Source of the DNA: a virus
Length of the DNA stretch: 36,213 nt
Reading direction: 5' to 3' (one strand)
IMG/VR virus record: IMGVR_UViG_3300042935_000737
Span: 1-36,213 of that record
Shown: positions 16,844-23,309 of the stretch, piece by piece
How positions within the stretch are numbered: the stretch's first letter is position 1
How the letters are laid out: each line of letters opens with the position of its first letter
Notes under the pieces: generated by a model
Told to the model about the DNA's origin: nothing
Seen by the model: the letters and a program-made list of their open reading frames with translations, nothing else
Database searches by the model: none
Translations under genes and position numbers: made by a program

Positions 16844-17206
16844 ATGAAATTATTATTCTTTTCATTATTGTCAATCTTCACCTTAATAGGATATGTTAAA
16901 GTAGAAGGAGTTAAAGAACCTAAATTAACTAAAGATGACAGAGAGTTTAAACAGTTAATGAGTGATTTTAGTAAGACACTAGAACATAATAAAAAGGTTC
17001 AAATAAAAGCAGATAAGACTAAAGACAAGCTAATAATAACTACTACTAACAAGATAGCACAATTATCTAACGAGAATAAGCAGCTTAAAAATGACATAAG
17101 TGCAATGAAGATAAAAATAGATACTATTTACATTCATGATACTATTCAGATAAAAGAGAAGAAAAGCTTTTGGGGTAAGACTAAAGTAGATACAACAGGA
17201 AATTAA
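16844..17206 (+). CDS. Exported coiled-coil protein in the lysis cluster
   Basis: An N-terminal signal or anchor (L-L-F-F-S-L-L-S-I-F-T-L-I-G) is followed by a long Lys-rich coiled coil (about 35-92) and an I-D-T-I-Y-I-H-D-T-I segment. That segment resembles the D-T-I/L-Y units of the protein at 15938, hinting that the two act together in the envelope. There is no lipobox Cys after the signal. It is 120 residues and is separated from the holin candidate by one base. Confidence 0.55.
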   Translation: MKLLFFSLLSIFTLIGYVKVEGVKEPKLTKDDREFKQLMSDFSKTLEHNKKVQIKADKTKDKLIITTTNKIAQLSNENKQLKNDISAMKIKIDTIYIHDTIQIKEKKSFWGKTKVDTTGN

Positions 17207-17207
17207 T

Positions 17208-17417
17208 ATGAAACAGTTTTTTACGGAAGATAACGGAAGATTAAGCATGAAAAGATTATGTGGTTTACTATGCGTAATATCATTATGCGTTACTATGTAC
17301 CACAATAGTTTTAGTGATGAACATACTGCTCCTTCGACAATACTTGTAGAATCAGTAGCTTTGTTAGCGTTTGGTTGTTTAGGCTTAACAACAGTAGAGA
17401 AAGTATTTAAAAAATAG
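17208..17417 (+). CDS. Putative holin
   Basis: A 69-residue protein with two hydrophobic helices, about 17-32 (L-C-G-L-L-C-V-I-S-L-C-V) and 45-62 (I-L-V-E-S-V-A-L-L-A-F-G), a short polar loop between them and a basic end K-V-F-K-K. Size, two-TM topology and position two bases before the M15 endolysin gene fit a class II-like holin. No family signature is diagnostic. Confidence 0.65.
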   Translation: MKQFFTEDNGRLSMKRLCGLLCVISLCVTMYHNSFSDEHTAPSTILVESVALLAFGCLGLTTVEKVFKK

Positions 17418-17419
17418 TT

Positions 17420-17878
17420 ATGAAGTTATCAGCACATTTTGACTTATGCGAGTTCACTAGGAGTGAGTCAGCAAAGCGTGAAGGAGTTAGTAATAACCCA
17501 ACACCTGAGCATTTAGAAAACATAAAGACTTTATGCGAGAAGGTACTAGAACCTATTAGAGCAAAGTTTGGCCCTATTAATATTTCTAGTGGATACAGAA
17601 GTGCTGACCTTAACCATTTCATTGGAGGCAGTTTAAATTCAGATCATTGCAAGGGCCGTGCGGCAGATATAGATATGGATGGACATGGTGGAGAGGTAAG
17701 TAATACTGACATCTTTAATTACATAAAGGACAATCTTGATTACGACCAATTAATTTGGGAGTTCGGTAATAAAGAGAAGCCTGATTGGGTTCATGTAGGA
17801 TACAGAGGGAAAGACAATAGAAAGCAAACTTTGAGAGCAACCAAAGTAAACGGCAAGACTACTTACTCGACTTACTAA
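17420..17878 (+). CDS. Endolysin, M15-type peptidase
   Basis: This 152-residue enzyme belongs to the M15 (VanY/Ply500-like) zinc peptidases that cut peptidoglycan peptides. Zinc and catalytic residues are visible: S-D-H-C-K-G-R-A-A-D (His76, Asp83) and P-D-W-V-H-V (His125), with the I-S-S-G-Y-R substrate-side motif at 55-60. There is no signal peptide, so export depends on the holin candidate just upstream. Confidence 0.88.
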   Translation: MKLSAHFDLCEFTRSESAKREGVSNNPTPEHLENIKTLCEKVLEPIRAKFGPINISSGYRSADLNHFIGGSLNSDHCKGRAADIDMDGHGGEVSNTDIFNYIKDNLDYDQLIWEFGNKEKPDWVHVGYRGKDNRKQTLRATKVNGKTTYSTY

Positions 17879-17892
17879 CCAAACCAACCAAT

Positions 17893-18603
17893 ATGAGCAA
17901 AACCAAAAATGTGGGTGTCATAGGCGATACCCATTTTCCTTTCTGCCATCCTAAGTACCTCGACTTTTGTTATGAGGTATTCAACAAGTTTCAATGTACC
18001 GAAATAGTCCACATAGGAGATGAAGTGGACAATCATGCGATTAGCTTCCATGAGCATAACCCTAATGGGGAGTCTGCTTCTAAGGAGGCTATTATGGCTA
18101 TGCAACAACTTAACATTTGGTACAAGCGTTTCCCTAATGTAAAAGTATGTATAGGTAACCATAGTGCCCTACACAAAAGAAAGGCATTAGCGAACGGATT
18201 ACCAGAGAGATTTATCAAGTCCTATGAAGATGCTTGGGAAGCTCCTAGAGGCTGGAAATGGAGCTTAGAATGGGAAATAGATGGTGTTCTATATACCCAT
18301 GGTACAGGATCATCAGGACAAGCAGGTGCAATCAATAGAGCAAGAGATGCAAGACAATCAACTGTAATAGGTCATATTCACTCCTTTGGGGGAGTTTTGT
18401 ACTCCTCAAGTGACAAGGATATGATATTCGGTATGAATGTGGGTTGTGGCATAGATATTAATGCCTACGCAATGGAGTATTCACGACCTTTCCCCAAACG
18501 ACCAACATTAGGTTGTGGAGTTGTTTTAGATGGCGGTAGAATTGCTATATTTGTACCCATGCCATTAGGAAGCAAGATAGTAAGGCTTCCAAGCAAAAAG
18601 TAG
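17893..18603 (+). CDS. Calcineurin-like metallophosphoesterase
   Basis: This 236-residue protein carries the full metallophosphoesterase motif series: G-D-T-H (11-14), G-D-E-V-D-N-H (42-48), G-N-H (88-90), H-G-T-G (136-139) and G-H-I-H (160-163). It could act on nucleotides, cyclic nucleotides or DNA ends; the substrate cannot be told. It closes the lysis-side operon and is followed by a terminator, so it is a late gene, which is unusual for a DNA-repair-type phosphoesterase. Confidence 0.85.
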   Translation: MSKTKNVGVIGDTHFPFCHPKYLDFCYEVFNKFQCTEIVHIGDEVDNHAISFHEHNPNGESASKEAIMAMQQLNIWYKRFPNVKVCIGNHSALHKRKALANGLPERFIKSYEDAWEAPRGWKWSLEWEIDGVLYTHGTGSSGQAGAINRARDARQSTVIGHIHSFGGVLYSSSDKDMIFGMNVGCGIDINAYAMEYSRPFPKRPTLGCGVVLDGGRIAIFVPMPLGSKIVRLPSKK

Positions 18604-18622
18604 GTTAAATCCGTTATAACAT

Positions 18623-18667
18623 AAGTGTATATTTCATTGATAATCAATGATGTGTGCACTTTTTATT
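18623..18667 (+). terminator. Terminator after the metallophosphoesterase gene
   Basis: A long imperfect hairpin: AAGTG pairs with CACTT, wobble pairs follow, and an inner perfect stem CATTGA/TCAATG closes on a three-base loop. A T-rich tract comes directly after. It ends the lysis transcript before a fresh promoter at 18686. Confidence 0.75.
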
Positions 18668-18685
18668 TCTATAATAATTAAAGCG

Positions 18686-18693
18686 TAAATTTG
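18686..18693 (+). promoter_or_regulatory. TAnnTTTG -7 box, leaderless spacing
   Basis: TAAATTTG is followed by T and then ATG 18695, one base after the box. If the usual spacing to the start of transcription applies, the mRNA would begin inside this ORF, so the true first gene may be the one at 18816. It lies between two terminators, defining a two-gene unit. Confidence 0.5.
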
Positions 18694-18694
18694 T

Positions 18695-18850
18695 ATGAAG
18701 ACCAAAGCGGAACTAGAAATCGATGAGTTGATGAAAAAAAGGGATGAGTTGGAAGTAAGATTGAATTTAATAGTTCAAAAGCTTAGGTTAACAATAATAA
18801 AACATAGCATATTAAATGTTACTTCAAATAACTCAATTAACGGAAGATGA
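18695..18850 (+). CDS. Small coiled-coil protein (51 residues), tentative
   Basis: A short open frame starting M-K-T-K-A-E-L-E-I-D-E-L. The first 34 residues form a charged amphipathic helix; the remainder is less organised and overlaps the next gene by 35 bases in another frame. It may be a real leader peptide or simply mark the 5' region of the 18816 transcript, because the promoter lies so close to its ATG. Confidence 0.4.
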   Translation: MKTKAELEIDELMKKRDELEVRLNLIVQKLRLTIIKHSILNVTSNNSINGR

Positions 18851-19082
18851 TAGCTACGAGTATGGTGATGGCACAGAGCCATCAGATGCTTGGATAAATA
18901 TTCATTTAGTTGAATCCGTTACAGATGATGAAGAGGATAAAGATAAGTGCTATGTGTATATGCAATCACAGGACTACTTCTACATAGATGAGAGCTCAGA
19001 CTCTTTTATTAAGAGATATCAAGAGGCTTTATACGGAACGGTGTTAACTAGATTCTACGATAAAACAAATAGGCAAACATAA
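18816..19082 (+). CDS. Small acidic protein, last rightward gene
   Basis: An 88-residue acidic protein: after M-L-L-Q-I-T-Q-L-T-E come many Asp/Glu residues, then beta-like segments (C-Y-V-Y-M-Q-S) and a basic C-terminal helix. The plan (W-I-N-I-H-L-V-E-S-V) resembles small host-like proteins of unknown role seen widely in phages. It is the last + strand gene before the convergent terminators. Confidence 0.6.
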   Translation: MLLQITQLTEDDSYEYGDGTEPSDAWINIHLVESVTDDEEDKDKCYVYMQSQDYFYIDESSDSFIKRYQEALYGTVLTRFYDKTNRQT

Positions 19083-19115
19083 GAAGCTCTCTCATAGTTG
19101 GTGGTGTTTTGGTTT

Positions 19116-19143
19116 CCCCTCAGGTAAAATCTGGGGGGTTTTT
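19116..19143 (+). terminator. Rightward terminator at the convergent junction
   Basis: CCCCTCAG (19116-19123) pairs with CTGGGGGG (19131-19138), with one wobble pair, around a 7-base loop, followed by five T. It ends the rightward arm. Confidence 0.9.
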
Positions 19144-19146
19144 AGT

Positions 19147-19180
19147 ATAAAAAAGCTCCATCGTAGAAACGACAGAGCTT
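19147..19180 (-). terminator. Leftward terminator at the convergent junction
   Basis: Read on the minus strand, AAGCTC pairs with GAGCTT, a 2x2 internal loop follows, then TCGT/ACGA closes on a four-base loop. Six T then follow on that strand. It stops transcripts from the leftward replication arm, four bases from the rightward terminator. Confidence 0.85.
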
Positions 19181-19207
19181 ACCTTTATTTCAAAAAAACA
19201 CACAAAA

Positions 19208-19399
19208 CTATTTTTGTTTATACTCCTTTATAGCGTAAGTAATTAAACCTACTAAAGTAAGTACATATAATGATCTACTAAACCAATTCCAATGCAAAGG
19301 ATTAAACTCATTTACAATAAATGCAAATGGTAGATAAACCCCTACGAGCAAAATTAGTAAATTAACCACCACATCTTTGTAATTTGTTTTCATAATCAT
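19208..19399 (-). CDS. Two-TM small membrane protein
   Basis: A 63-residue protein with hydrophobic helices near 10-28 (V-V-V-N-L-L-I-L-L-V-G-V-Y) and 42-57 (S-L-Y-V-L-T-L-V-G-L-I-T-Y) and a basic end. It is the last gene of the leftward arm. It resembles holin or superinfection membrane peptides only in topology; the role is unknown. Confidence 0.6.
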   Translation of the reverse strand: MIMKTNYKDVVVNLLILLVGVYLPFAFIVNEFNPLHWNWFSRSLYVLTLVGLITYAIKEYKQK

Positions 19400-19402
19400 T
19401 TG

Positions 19403-19654
19403 TTAAAATGGTAAATTTTTAGCTGGTTGGCCATCTTTAACCCAAGTATCAAGCTCAATATAGAAACCTGCTTCACCTGGTGTAGAACCTTTCTTTTCTT
19501 TGATAAGGATATTAGCCCAACCATTATTAGTTGCTGCAAAATCATTCATCTTCTTTAAATCATCTGGGCCGAATGATACTTTCTTAAACTCCCCAAATGC
19601 CGTTTTCATTGTTTGTGACCTTCCTAGGAAAATCTTTTCTTTACCTGCTGCCAT
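19403..19654 (-). CDS. Small conserved-looking protein, unknown
   Basis: An 83-residue protein beginning M-A-A-G-K-E-K-I-F-L-G and containing F-G-P-D-D-L-K-K-M, N-N-G-W-A-N-I-L-I and a Y-I-E-L-D-T-W segment. The compact alpha/beta composition and the middle W-x-N pattern suggest a structured domain. It lies three bases from its downstream gene. I do not recognise the family; a replication-accessory role fits its operon. Confidence 0.6.
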   Translation of the reverse strand: MAAGKEKIFLGRSQTMKTAFGEFKKVSFGPDDLKKMNDFAATNNGWANILIKEKKGSTPGEAGFYIELDTWVKDGQPAKNLPF

Positions 19655-19672
19655 GTTATTTATTTTTGGTTA

Positions 19673-19873
19673 TTAAATACTACTGTTATTCTTTGGTTCT
19701 GCCTTTGCGTTCTGTAAGATTACTTTAAGCTGAGGTCTATGCTTTGTATCTATTGCAAAATCTACTAACACCTGATGCAAAAAATCATAGGTTTCTTGTG
19801 TAAACTCATCCTTTGCTTTCTTAACTGTCTTAGGTGCTTTCTCTATCTTGTTTTCTATTTCTACTTTTTCCAT
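19673..19873 (-). CDS. Small helical protein, unknown
   Basis: A 66-residue Lys/Glu-rich protein with a charged N-terminal helix and F-T-Q-E-T-Y-D-F-L-H-Q-V in the middle. There are no TM segments or metal motifs. It follows a 75-base spacer with a weak imperfect hairpin (CCTTGGCC...GGCCTAGG). The function is unknown. Confidence 0.55.
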   Translation of the reverse strand: MEKVEIENKIEKAPKTVKKAKDEFTQETYDFLHQVLVDFAIDTKHRPQLKVILQNAKAEPKNNSSI

Positions 19874-19948
19874 TTTACTTTGTTTTAACGACCTTGGCCT
19901 ATGTAACTTTTTGGCCTAGGACTATGTTTATTAAATGATTTCTTTGCT

Positions 19949-20323
19949 CTACCTCGTTTCCTTGAGCCGAAGCTCACTTTTGATGAACTCCCAGTCTTGA
20001 CTTTCGCCATCTTGATTATATATTTTAACTATTATTGATTCATCTCTAATCTGCTGACATAACATTGCAGTTCCTCCTGCCATAGCTAACTGCTCTAAAA
20101 ACACCATCTGATCCGAAGAGAGTCTGTCACCAATAGCTTTAATCTCGCAGCAAACAAAGTGACCATACTTCTTACTATAACCAATGATGTCAGGAACTCC
20201 TTTCCTTCCTATAAATGCTCTGCCTCTAACTGCAAGGTTATTATTCCTCCATACTTCATTGCCATTATCCTTTAGATAATCCATCATCATCTTCGTTAAA
20301 TCACTTGCAGATATGTAGGCCAT
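19949..20323 (-). CDS. VRR-NUC-type nuclease
   Basis: This 124-residue protein has the PD-(D/E)xK core of VRR-NUC nucleases: G-V-P-D-I-I-G at 42-48 (Asp45) and C-C-E-I-K-A at 58-63 (Glu60, Lys62), then Q-M-V-F-L-E-Q-L near 72. Stand-alone phage versions are thought to cut branched DNA such as Holliday junctions. A promoter box and a perfect dyad lie directly upstream, and the ATG is five bases from the box, so its message may be leaderless. Confidence 0.8.
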   Translation of the reverse strand: MAYISASDLTKMMMDYLKDNGNEVWRNNNLAVRGRAFIGRKGVPDIIGYSKKYGHFVCCEIKAIGDRLSSDQMVFLEQLAMAGGTAMLCQQIRDESIIVKIYNQDGESQDWEFIKSELRLKETR

Positions 20324-20327
20324 GTAC

Positions 20328-20335
20328 CAAAATTA
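20328..20335 (-). promoter_or_regulatory. Leftward TAnnTTTG box before the VRR-NUC gene
   Basis: On the minus strand TAATTTTG is followed by GTAC and ATG. The start of transcription would fall on or near the ATG at 20323. A CTGACAAT segment about 20 bases upstream could serve as the distal element. It overlaps a perfect inverted repeat. Confidence 0.5.
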
Positions 20336-20357
20336 CAATATATTATTAATATATTGT
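20335..20357. promoter_or_regulatory. 23-base perfect dyad, candidate operator
   Basis: ACAATATATTA and its exact inverse complement TAATATATTGT flank a single base. The stem is only A/T plus two end G/C pairs, and the single-base centre cannot form a stable RNA loop, so a DNA operator for a dimeric protein is likelier than a terminator. It occupies the space between the -7 box and the distal promoter element of the 20323 gene. Confidence 0.65.
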
Positions 20358-20722
20358 CAGTACCACCTGATTAGTTCTTCTGTTGGCATCTTAACATACT
20401 TGATTCCATCCTTAACTTTTATCTCACCTATTCTCCAGTATCTCCTTGCTTTAACCCTTAAGAACTCTGCTCTTATAAAAACTATTCTATCCCTTAAATC
20501 AAGGTTAAATGCAAAAAATTCTGCTCTTGTGTCACTTATGCCACTAGGTACACCATTATTTTCGTACTCAAGTAGGAAATACTTTTTCTTTAGTGCTTCT
20601 GTTTGATGAATAACAATAACCTTGGTGCTCTTAGCAAATAGCTTAATAGCTTGGTAAGTTCCATCCTTAGCCTTGGCTTCTTCTATCTCAAACTTTCTCC
20701 TGTTTCTATATCCCTTGGCCAT
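20357..20722 (-). CDS. Putative nuclease-fold protein, PD-(D/E)xK-related
   Basis: A 121-residue protein containing E-Y-E-N-N-G-V-P-S-G-I-S and then T-R-A-E-F-F-A-F-N-L. This arrangement (Glu, then PSGIS, then a T/A-E/D-F/Y-W/F helix) is known from small phage proteins thought to have the PD-(D/E)xK fold; here the Asp/Lys pair is not clearly visible. The last base of its stop is also the edge of the 20335-20357 dyad. Its 5' end overlaps the preceding gene by 40 bases. Confidence 0.5.
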   Translation of the reverse strand: MAKGYRNRRKFEIEEAKAKDGTYQAIKLFAKSTKVIVIHQTEALKKKYFLLEYENNGVPSGISDTRAEFFAFNLDLRDRIVFIRAEFLRVKARRYWRIGEIKVKDGIKYVKMPTEELIRWY

Positions 20723-21018
20723 GCTTTAATTGTTATTGATTCTCTAATCTCAAAGTAATCTACATCATTTGTATCTGCTAATAAAAGGATTTTTAGTACT
20801 TGCATATCGGAGTAGTCTAATTCTATTTTTTTATCGCCAATCTTAATTAAAAACCCATCTTTAATATCTTTAATCAATCCTGCTTTTTGACCATGCAGAT
20901 ATTCAGCCCATTCGCTATTACGAGAATATAGGCAAGTTCTTTTGCCATCCTCATACTTTAAGTCGTAATCGTATTCTAACGGATCACCGAGATTGTTGCT
21001 TACATACACTTGTTTCAT
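20683..21018 (-). CDS. Hypothetical protein in replication operon
   Basis: A 111-residue beta-rich protein: N-N-L-G-D-P-L-E-Y-D-Y, R-T-C-L-Y-S-R-N, D-G-F-L-I-K-I-G-D-K-K and E-I-R-E-S-I-T-I. It is transcribed 14 bases after dnaB and overlaps the next gene by 40 bases in another frame. No family is recognised. Co-location with helicase and nucleases suggests a DNA-metabolism accessory. Confidence 0.6.
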   Translation of the reverse strand: MKQVYVSNNLGDPLEYDYDLKYEDGKRTCLYSRNSEWAEYLHGQKAGLIKDIKDGFLIKIGDKKIELDYSDMQVLKILLLADTNDVDYFEIRESITIKAWPRDIETGESLR

Positions 21019-21032
21019 ATTATTTGTTTTGT

Positions 21033-22364
21033 TTATTGATAATCTTCAAATTTCATTGTTTCAGGTAAAAATCTTAATGCTATATTTTTTGTTGATCCGT
21101 GGCGATTCTTCTCAACCTTACAAACCACTAAATCGCTAGGAGAATACTCTTTACCACCAATCTCAATAGCTTCTGTCATCTCGTAGTAATGTGGTCGCAT
21201 AAGCATAATAACTGCATCAGCATCTTGTTCGATAGAACCTGATTCTCTTAAATCAGATAACTGAGGCATCTTATCTCCTCTTTCTTCTACCCTACGAGAT
21301 AATTGAGATAGGGCGATAATAGGTACTTCCAACTCTTTAGCGAGGGCTTTTAGGCTTCTACTGATGTAGCTGACCTCTTGTTCCCTGTTTTGGTTTGATT
21401 TGCCTGTACCACTCATAAGTTGGAGGTAGTCGATAAAGATTACCTTGATTCCATACTTTTGCTTTAAGATGGTGGCTTTTGCTCGGAGTTGGGTTACACT
21501 TATACCGCCCATATCTTCAATATGTATGGGGGAAGCTAATAATAAGTCATCTGTCTTTAGTAAAACCTTTCTTTGTGTAGCATCCAAAGTATTCATTCTA
21601 AGCCATTTTAAGGGCAGCCCAGAGCCGATTGACTCTAACCTTTCAACTAACTGTTCGGAGCTCATTTCAAGGCTAAAAACGGCCACAGGAACGCTATCTA
21701 AACAAGCTAGTTGGTAGATACTTGAAAGCATAAAGGCGGTTTTACCCATCCCTGGTCTTGCAGCTACGATTACTAGGTCAGGCTTAACCCATCCGCATAG
21801 GGTATTGTTTAGCTCATTAAAACCTGTGTTATAGCCCAATAAACCTCCTTTTTGAGCCATATCACGAGAATAATTGATTGATAAAATAATATCTTCCATC
21901 ATCTTCTCGTAGATATTCCCAAACTCTTGTAGCTGAATGAGTTTTTTGGATACCTCAGACATAAAGTCTATGGTATCTTCCTCGCCATTGGTCGCCCCAA
22001 CCACAAGCTCTCCACCCAGCACCACCAACATCCTACGCTTATAGAGTTCTATTATTAACTCTATATGGGCTTCTAGGTGAGCAGTTGATACCACATCTTT
22101 AGTTAACTCAGAAAGGTAGTAGGCATTTACTTGATCCGTTTGTTTAGCATCTACGATGCGTTGGTAGAGTGTAGTAATATCTATTGGGATATTCTTATCG
22201 TACATCTCTCTAATCGTTCTGAATACAAGCTTATGCTTATAGTCGTAGAATATATCCTCTTTTAAGTAGTTGATTACTAATGACAAAGATTTTTTGTCGA
22301 TTAATAACGAGCCTAGGATATTGCGTTCAATCTCTGTGTTTTTAGGCAGGTTGATTACTTGCAT
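21033..22364 (-). CDS. dnaB: Replicative DNA helicase DnaB
   Basis: At 443 residues the protein has both DnaB parts: an N-terminal helical domain (1-~110, with E-R-N-I-L-G-S-L-L) and a RecA-like motor. Walker A is R-P-G-M-G-K-T (203-209), Walker B is V-I-F-I-D-Y-L-Q-L (308-316, Asp312), and S-L-E-M-S-S precedes them in the usual place (231-236). It unwinds the fork in the 5'-3' direction as a hexamer. It lies directly after the small gene 22364-22585 and downstream of the replication protein gene at 23205. Confidence 0.95.
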   Translation of the reverse strand: MQVINLPKNTEIERNILGSLLIDKKSLSLVINYLKEDIFYDYKHKLVFRTIREMYDKNIPIDITTLYQRIVDAKQTDQVNAYYLSELTKDVVSTAHLEAHIELIIELYKRRMLVVLGGELVVGATNGEEDTIDFMSEVSKKLIQLQEFGNIYEKMMEDIILSINYSRDMAQKGGLLGYNTGFNELNNTLCGWVKPDLVIVAARPGMGKTAFMLSSIYQLACLDSVPVAVFSLEMSSEQLVERLESIGSGLPLKWLRMNTLDATQRKVLLKTDDLLLASPIHIEDMGGISVTQLRAKATILKQKYGIKVIFIDYLQLMSGTGKSNQNREQEVSYISRSLKALAKELEVPIIALSQLSRRVEERGDKMPQLSDLRESGSIEQDADAVIMLMRPHYYEMTEAIEIGGKEYSPSDLVVCKVEKNRHGSTKNIALRFLPETMKFEDYQ

Positions 22365-22585
22365 TATATTTTGTTTATTTCGTTTTTAACTTCTTGCCAA
22401 AATTCCATAGCCTCTCTTTCTGCAATTACATAATCATAAGGATGTGCTGGTTCTAAAGGACTTGAATTAATTATTTCCTCTACTGCTATTAATGCACATT
22501 GTTTAGCTTTAGATTCATAATCACATTCTCTGCAACTAAATGCCATAGCTTCTACTAATTCCCTTGCCTTTTCTTTTGGTGTCAT
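22364..22585 (-). CDS. Small Cys-containing protein, unknown
   Basis: A 73-residue protein: an N-terminal helix M-T-P-K-E-K-A-R-E-L-V, three Cys (C-R-E-C ... C) in the middle and an acidic C-terminal helix. It shares one base with the dnaB ATG and overlaps the preceding stop by four bases (ATGA). Similar small genes are common beside phage replication genes, but no function is known to me. Confidence 0.65.
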   Translation of the reverse strand: MTPKEKARELVEAMAFSCRECDYESKAKQCALIAVEEIINSSPLEPAHPYDYVIAEREAMEFWQEVKNEINKI

Positions 22586-23205
22586 TTTAGTTTTATTTTG
22601 GTGTTTTGTGTTGTTACTGGTTCAAAGTTTTTAGAGTTTTTTGTCCATGTAGCTATTCTTCTACTTATGTCAAAGAATTTTTGGTCTTGGAATCTCATCT
22701 TTCCTTTTGCATCTTCTTCTGTCCAGTAAGATAAAAAAGAATCATATTGGTTACCTAGTTTATCCTTTAGTTCATCTAACCTAGAAACAAAAGATTGCTT
22801 GTCGTTATATATCTTATTAGGTATTATATCTATATTATTAATAACTATATTATTATGTGCCAGTTTTTCGGCTGAGGGGTTAGCCGATTTTCTGGCTGAG
22901 GTGGGTTTGTTTTCTGACCTAGGTATCTCTATGTTAATTACAAGGGATCTAAAGTCAAAATCACCATTTTCTTTTAGTTTAATAATCCTACCAAGTATTT
23001 TCATATCCTCAAGCTTCTTAAGGTGGTCTTTAATCGTAGATTCACCACAATCTAAACACTCACCTAAATACCTGTTTGATGCGAAGCAATAGCCTCTTTC
23101 GTTACTTAAATTAGATATTAAAGCTATTAACAACTTTTGCTTATCTGTAAGCACCTTGCTTAATAAAACCTGTGCAGGAAGGACTGCAAACCAATTATGA
23201 TTCAT
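22582..23205 (-). CDS. Winged-helix replication protein (helicase-loader or initiator candidate)
   Basis: This 207-residue protein starts with a winged-helix domain (about 15-90): L-L-S-K-V-L-T-D-K-Q-K-L-L, then Y-L-G-E-C-L-D-C-G-E-S-T-I-K-D-H-L-K-K-L as the recognition helix and wing. The C-terminal half has K-L-G-N-Q-Y-D-S-F-L-S-Y-W and a basic tail, as in phage DnaD- or O-like proteins that bind the origin and load DnaB. It is immediately upstream of dnaB. A terminator-like hairpin sits right before its ATG. Confidence 0.7.
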   Translation of the reverse strand: MNHNWFAVLPAQVLLSKVLTDKQKLLIALISNLSNERGYCFASNRYLGECLDCGESTIKDHLKKLEDMKILGRIIKLKENGDFDFRSLVINIEIPRSENKPTSARKSANPSAEKLAHNNIVINNIDIIPNKIYNDKQSFVSRLDELKDKLGNQYDSFLSYWTEEDAKGKMRFQDQKFFDISRRIATWTKNSKNFEPVTTQNTKIKLK

Positions 23206-23211
23206 AAAAAT

Positions 23212-23265
23212 AAAAAAAGGGCTTCAGACTTACAGGAAATGCGACTTCCTGTTCATCTTCCGCCC
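23212..23265 (-). promoter_or_regulatory. Terminator-like attenuator in the leader of the replication gene
   Basis: On the minus strand GGGC (from 23265), an inner 4-bp pairing AGAT/GTCT and a perfect 7-bp stem ACAGGAA/TTCCTGT surround the loop GTCGCAT, closed by GCCC and followed by seven T. The T tract ends just before ATG 23205. It could stop readthrough from the upstream gene 23310-23525 or act as an attenuator for the replication gene. Confidence 0.65.
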
Positions 23266-23279
23266 AATAAACTCTTTTT

Positions 23280-23298
23280 TGTAATGTCGCATATTACA
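23280..23298 (-). promoter_or_regulatory. 5' leader hairpin with loop complementary to the attenuator
   Basis: On the minus strand TGTAAT pairs with ATTACA around the loop ATGCGAC. That loop is the exact reverse complement of the attenuator loop GTCGCAT at 23239-23245. The hairpin would sit at the very 5' end of a transcript starting from the box at 23302-23309. Confidence 0.65.
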
Positions 23299-23301
23299 GA
23301 G

Positions 23302-23309
23302 CAAATATA
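23302..23309 (-). promoter_or_regulatory. Leftward TAnnTTTG box before the replication operon
   Basis: The minus strand reads TATATTTG, ending six bases upstream of about 23296, the expected start of transcription. It sits right after the stop of gene 23310-23525, and its leader contains both hairpins. It probably drives 23205 through dnaB. Confidence 0.6.

Noticed and set aside
19203-19210. Minus-strand TAGTTTTG at the end of the last leftward gene
   Set aside because: It faces only the terminator and no gene, so it is likely chance.
19880-19920. Imperfect hairpin CCTTGGCC ... GGCCTAGG between 19873 and 19949
   Set aside because: It has a mismatch and a long loop, and no T tract follows on the minus strand; too weak to call a terminator.
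20322-20606. Plus-strand frame of 94 codons over the replication arm
   Set aside because: It is antisense to the PD-(D/E)xK-like gene; hydrophobic composition is the usual product of reading the complement of a Lys/Glu-rich gene.
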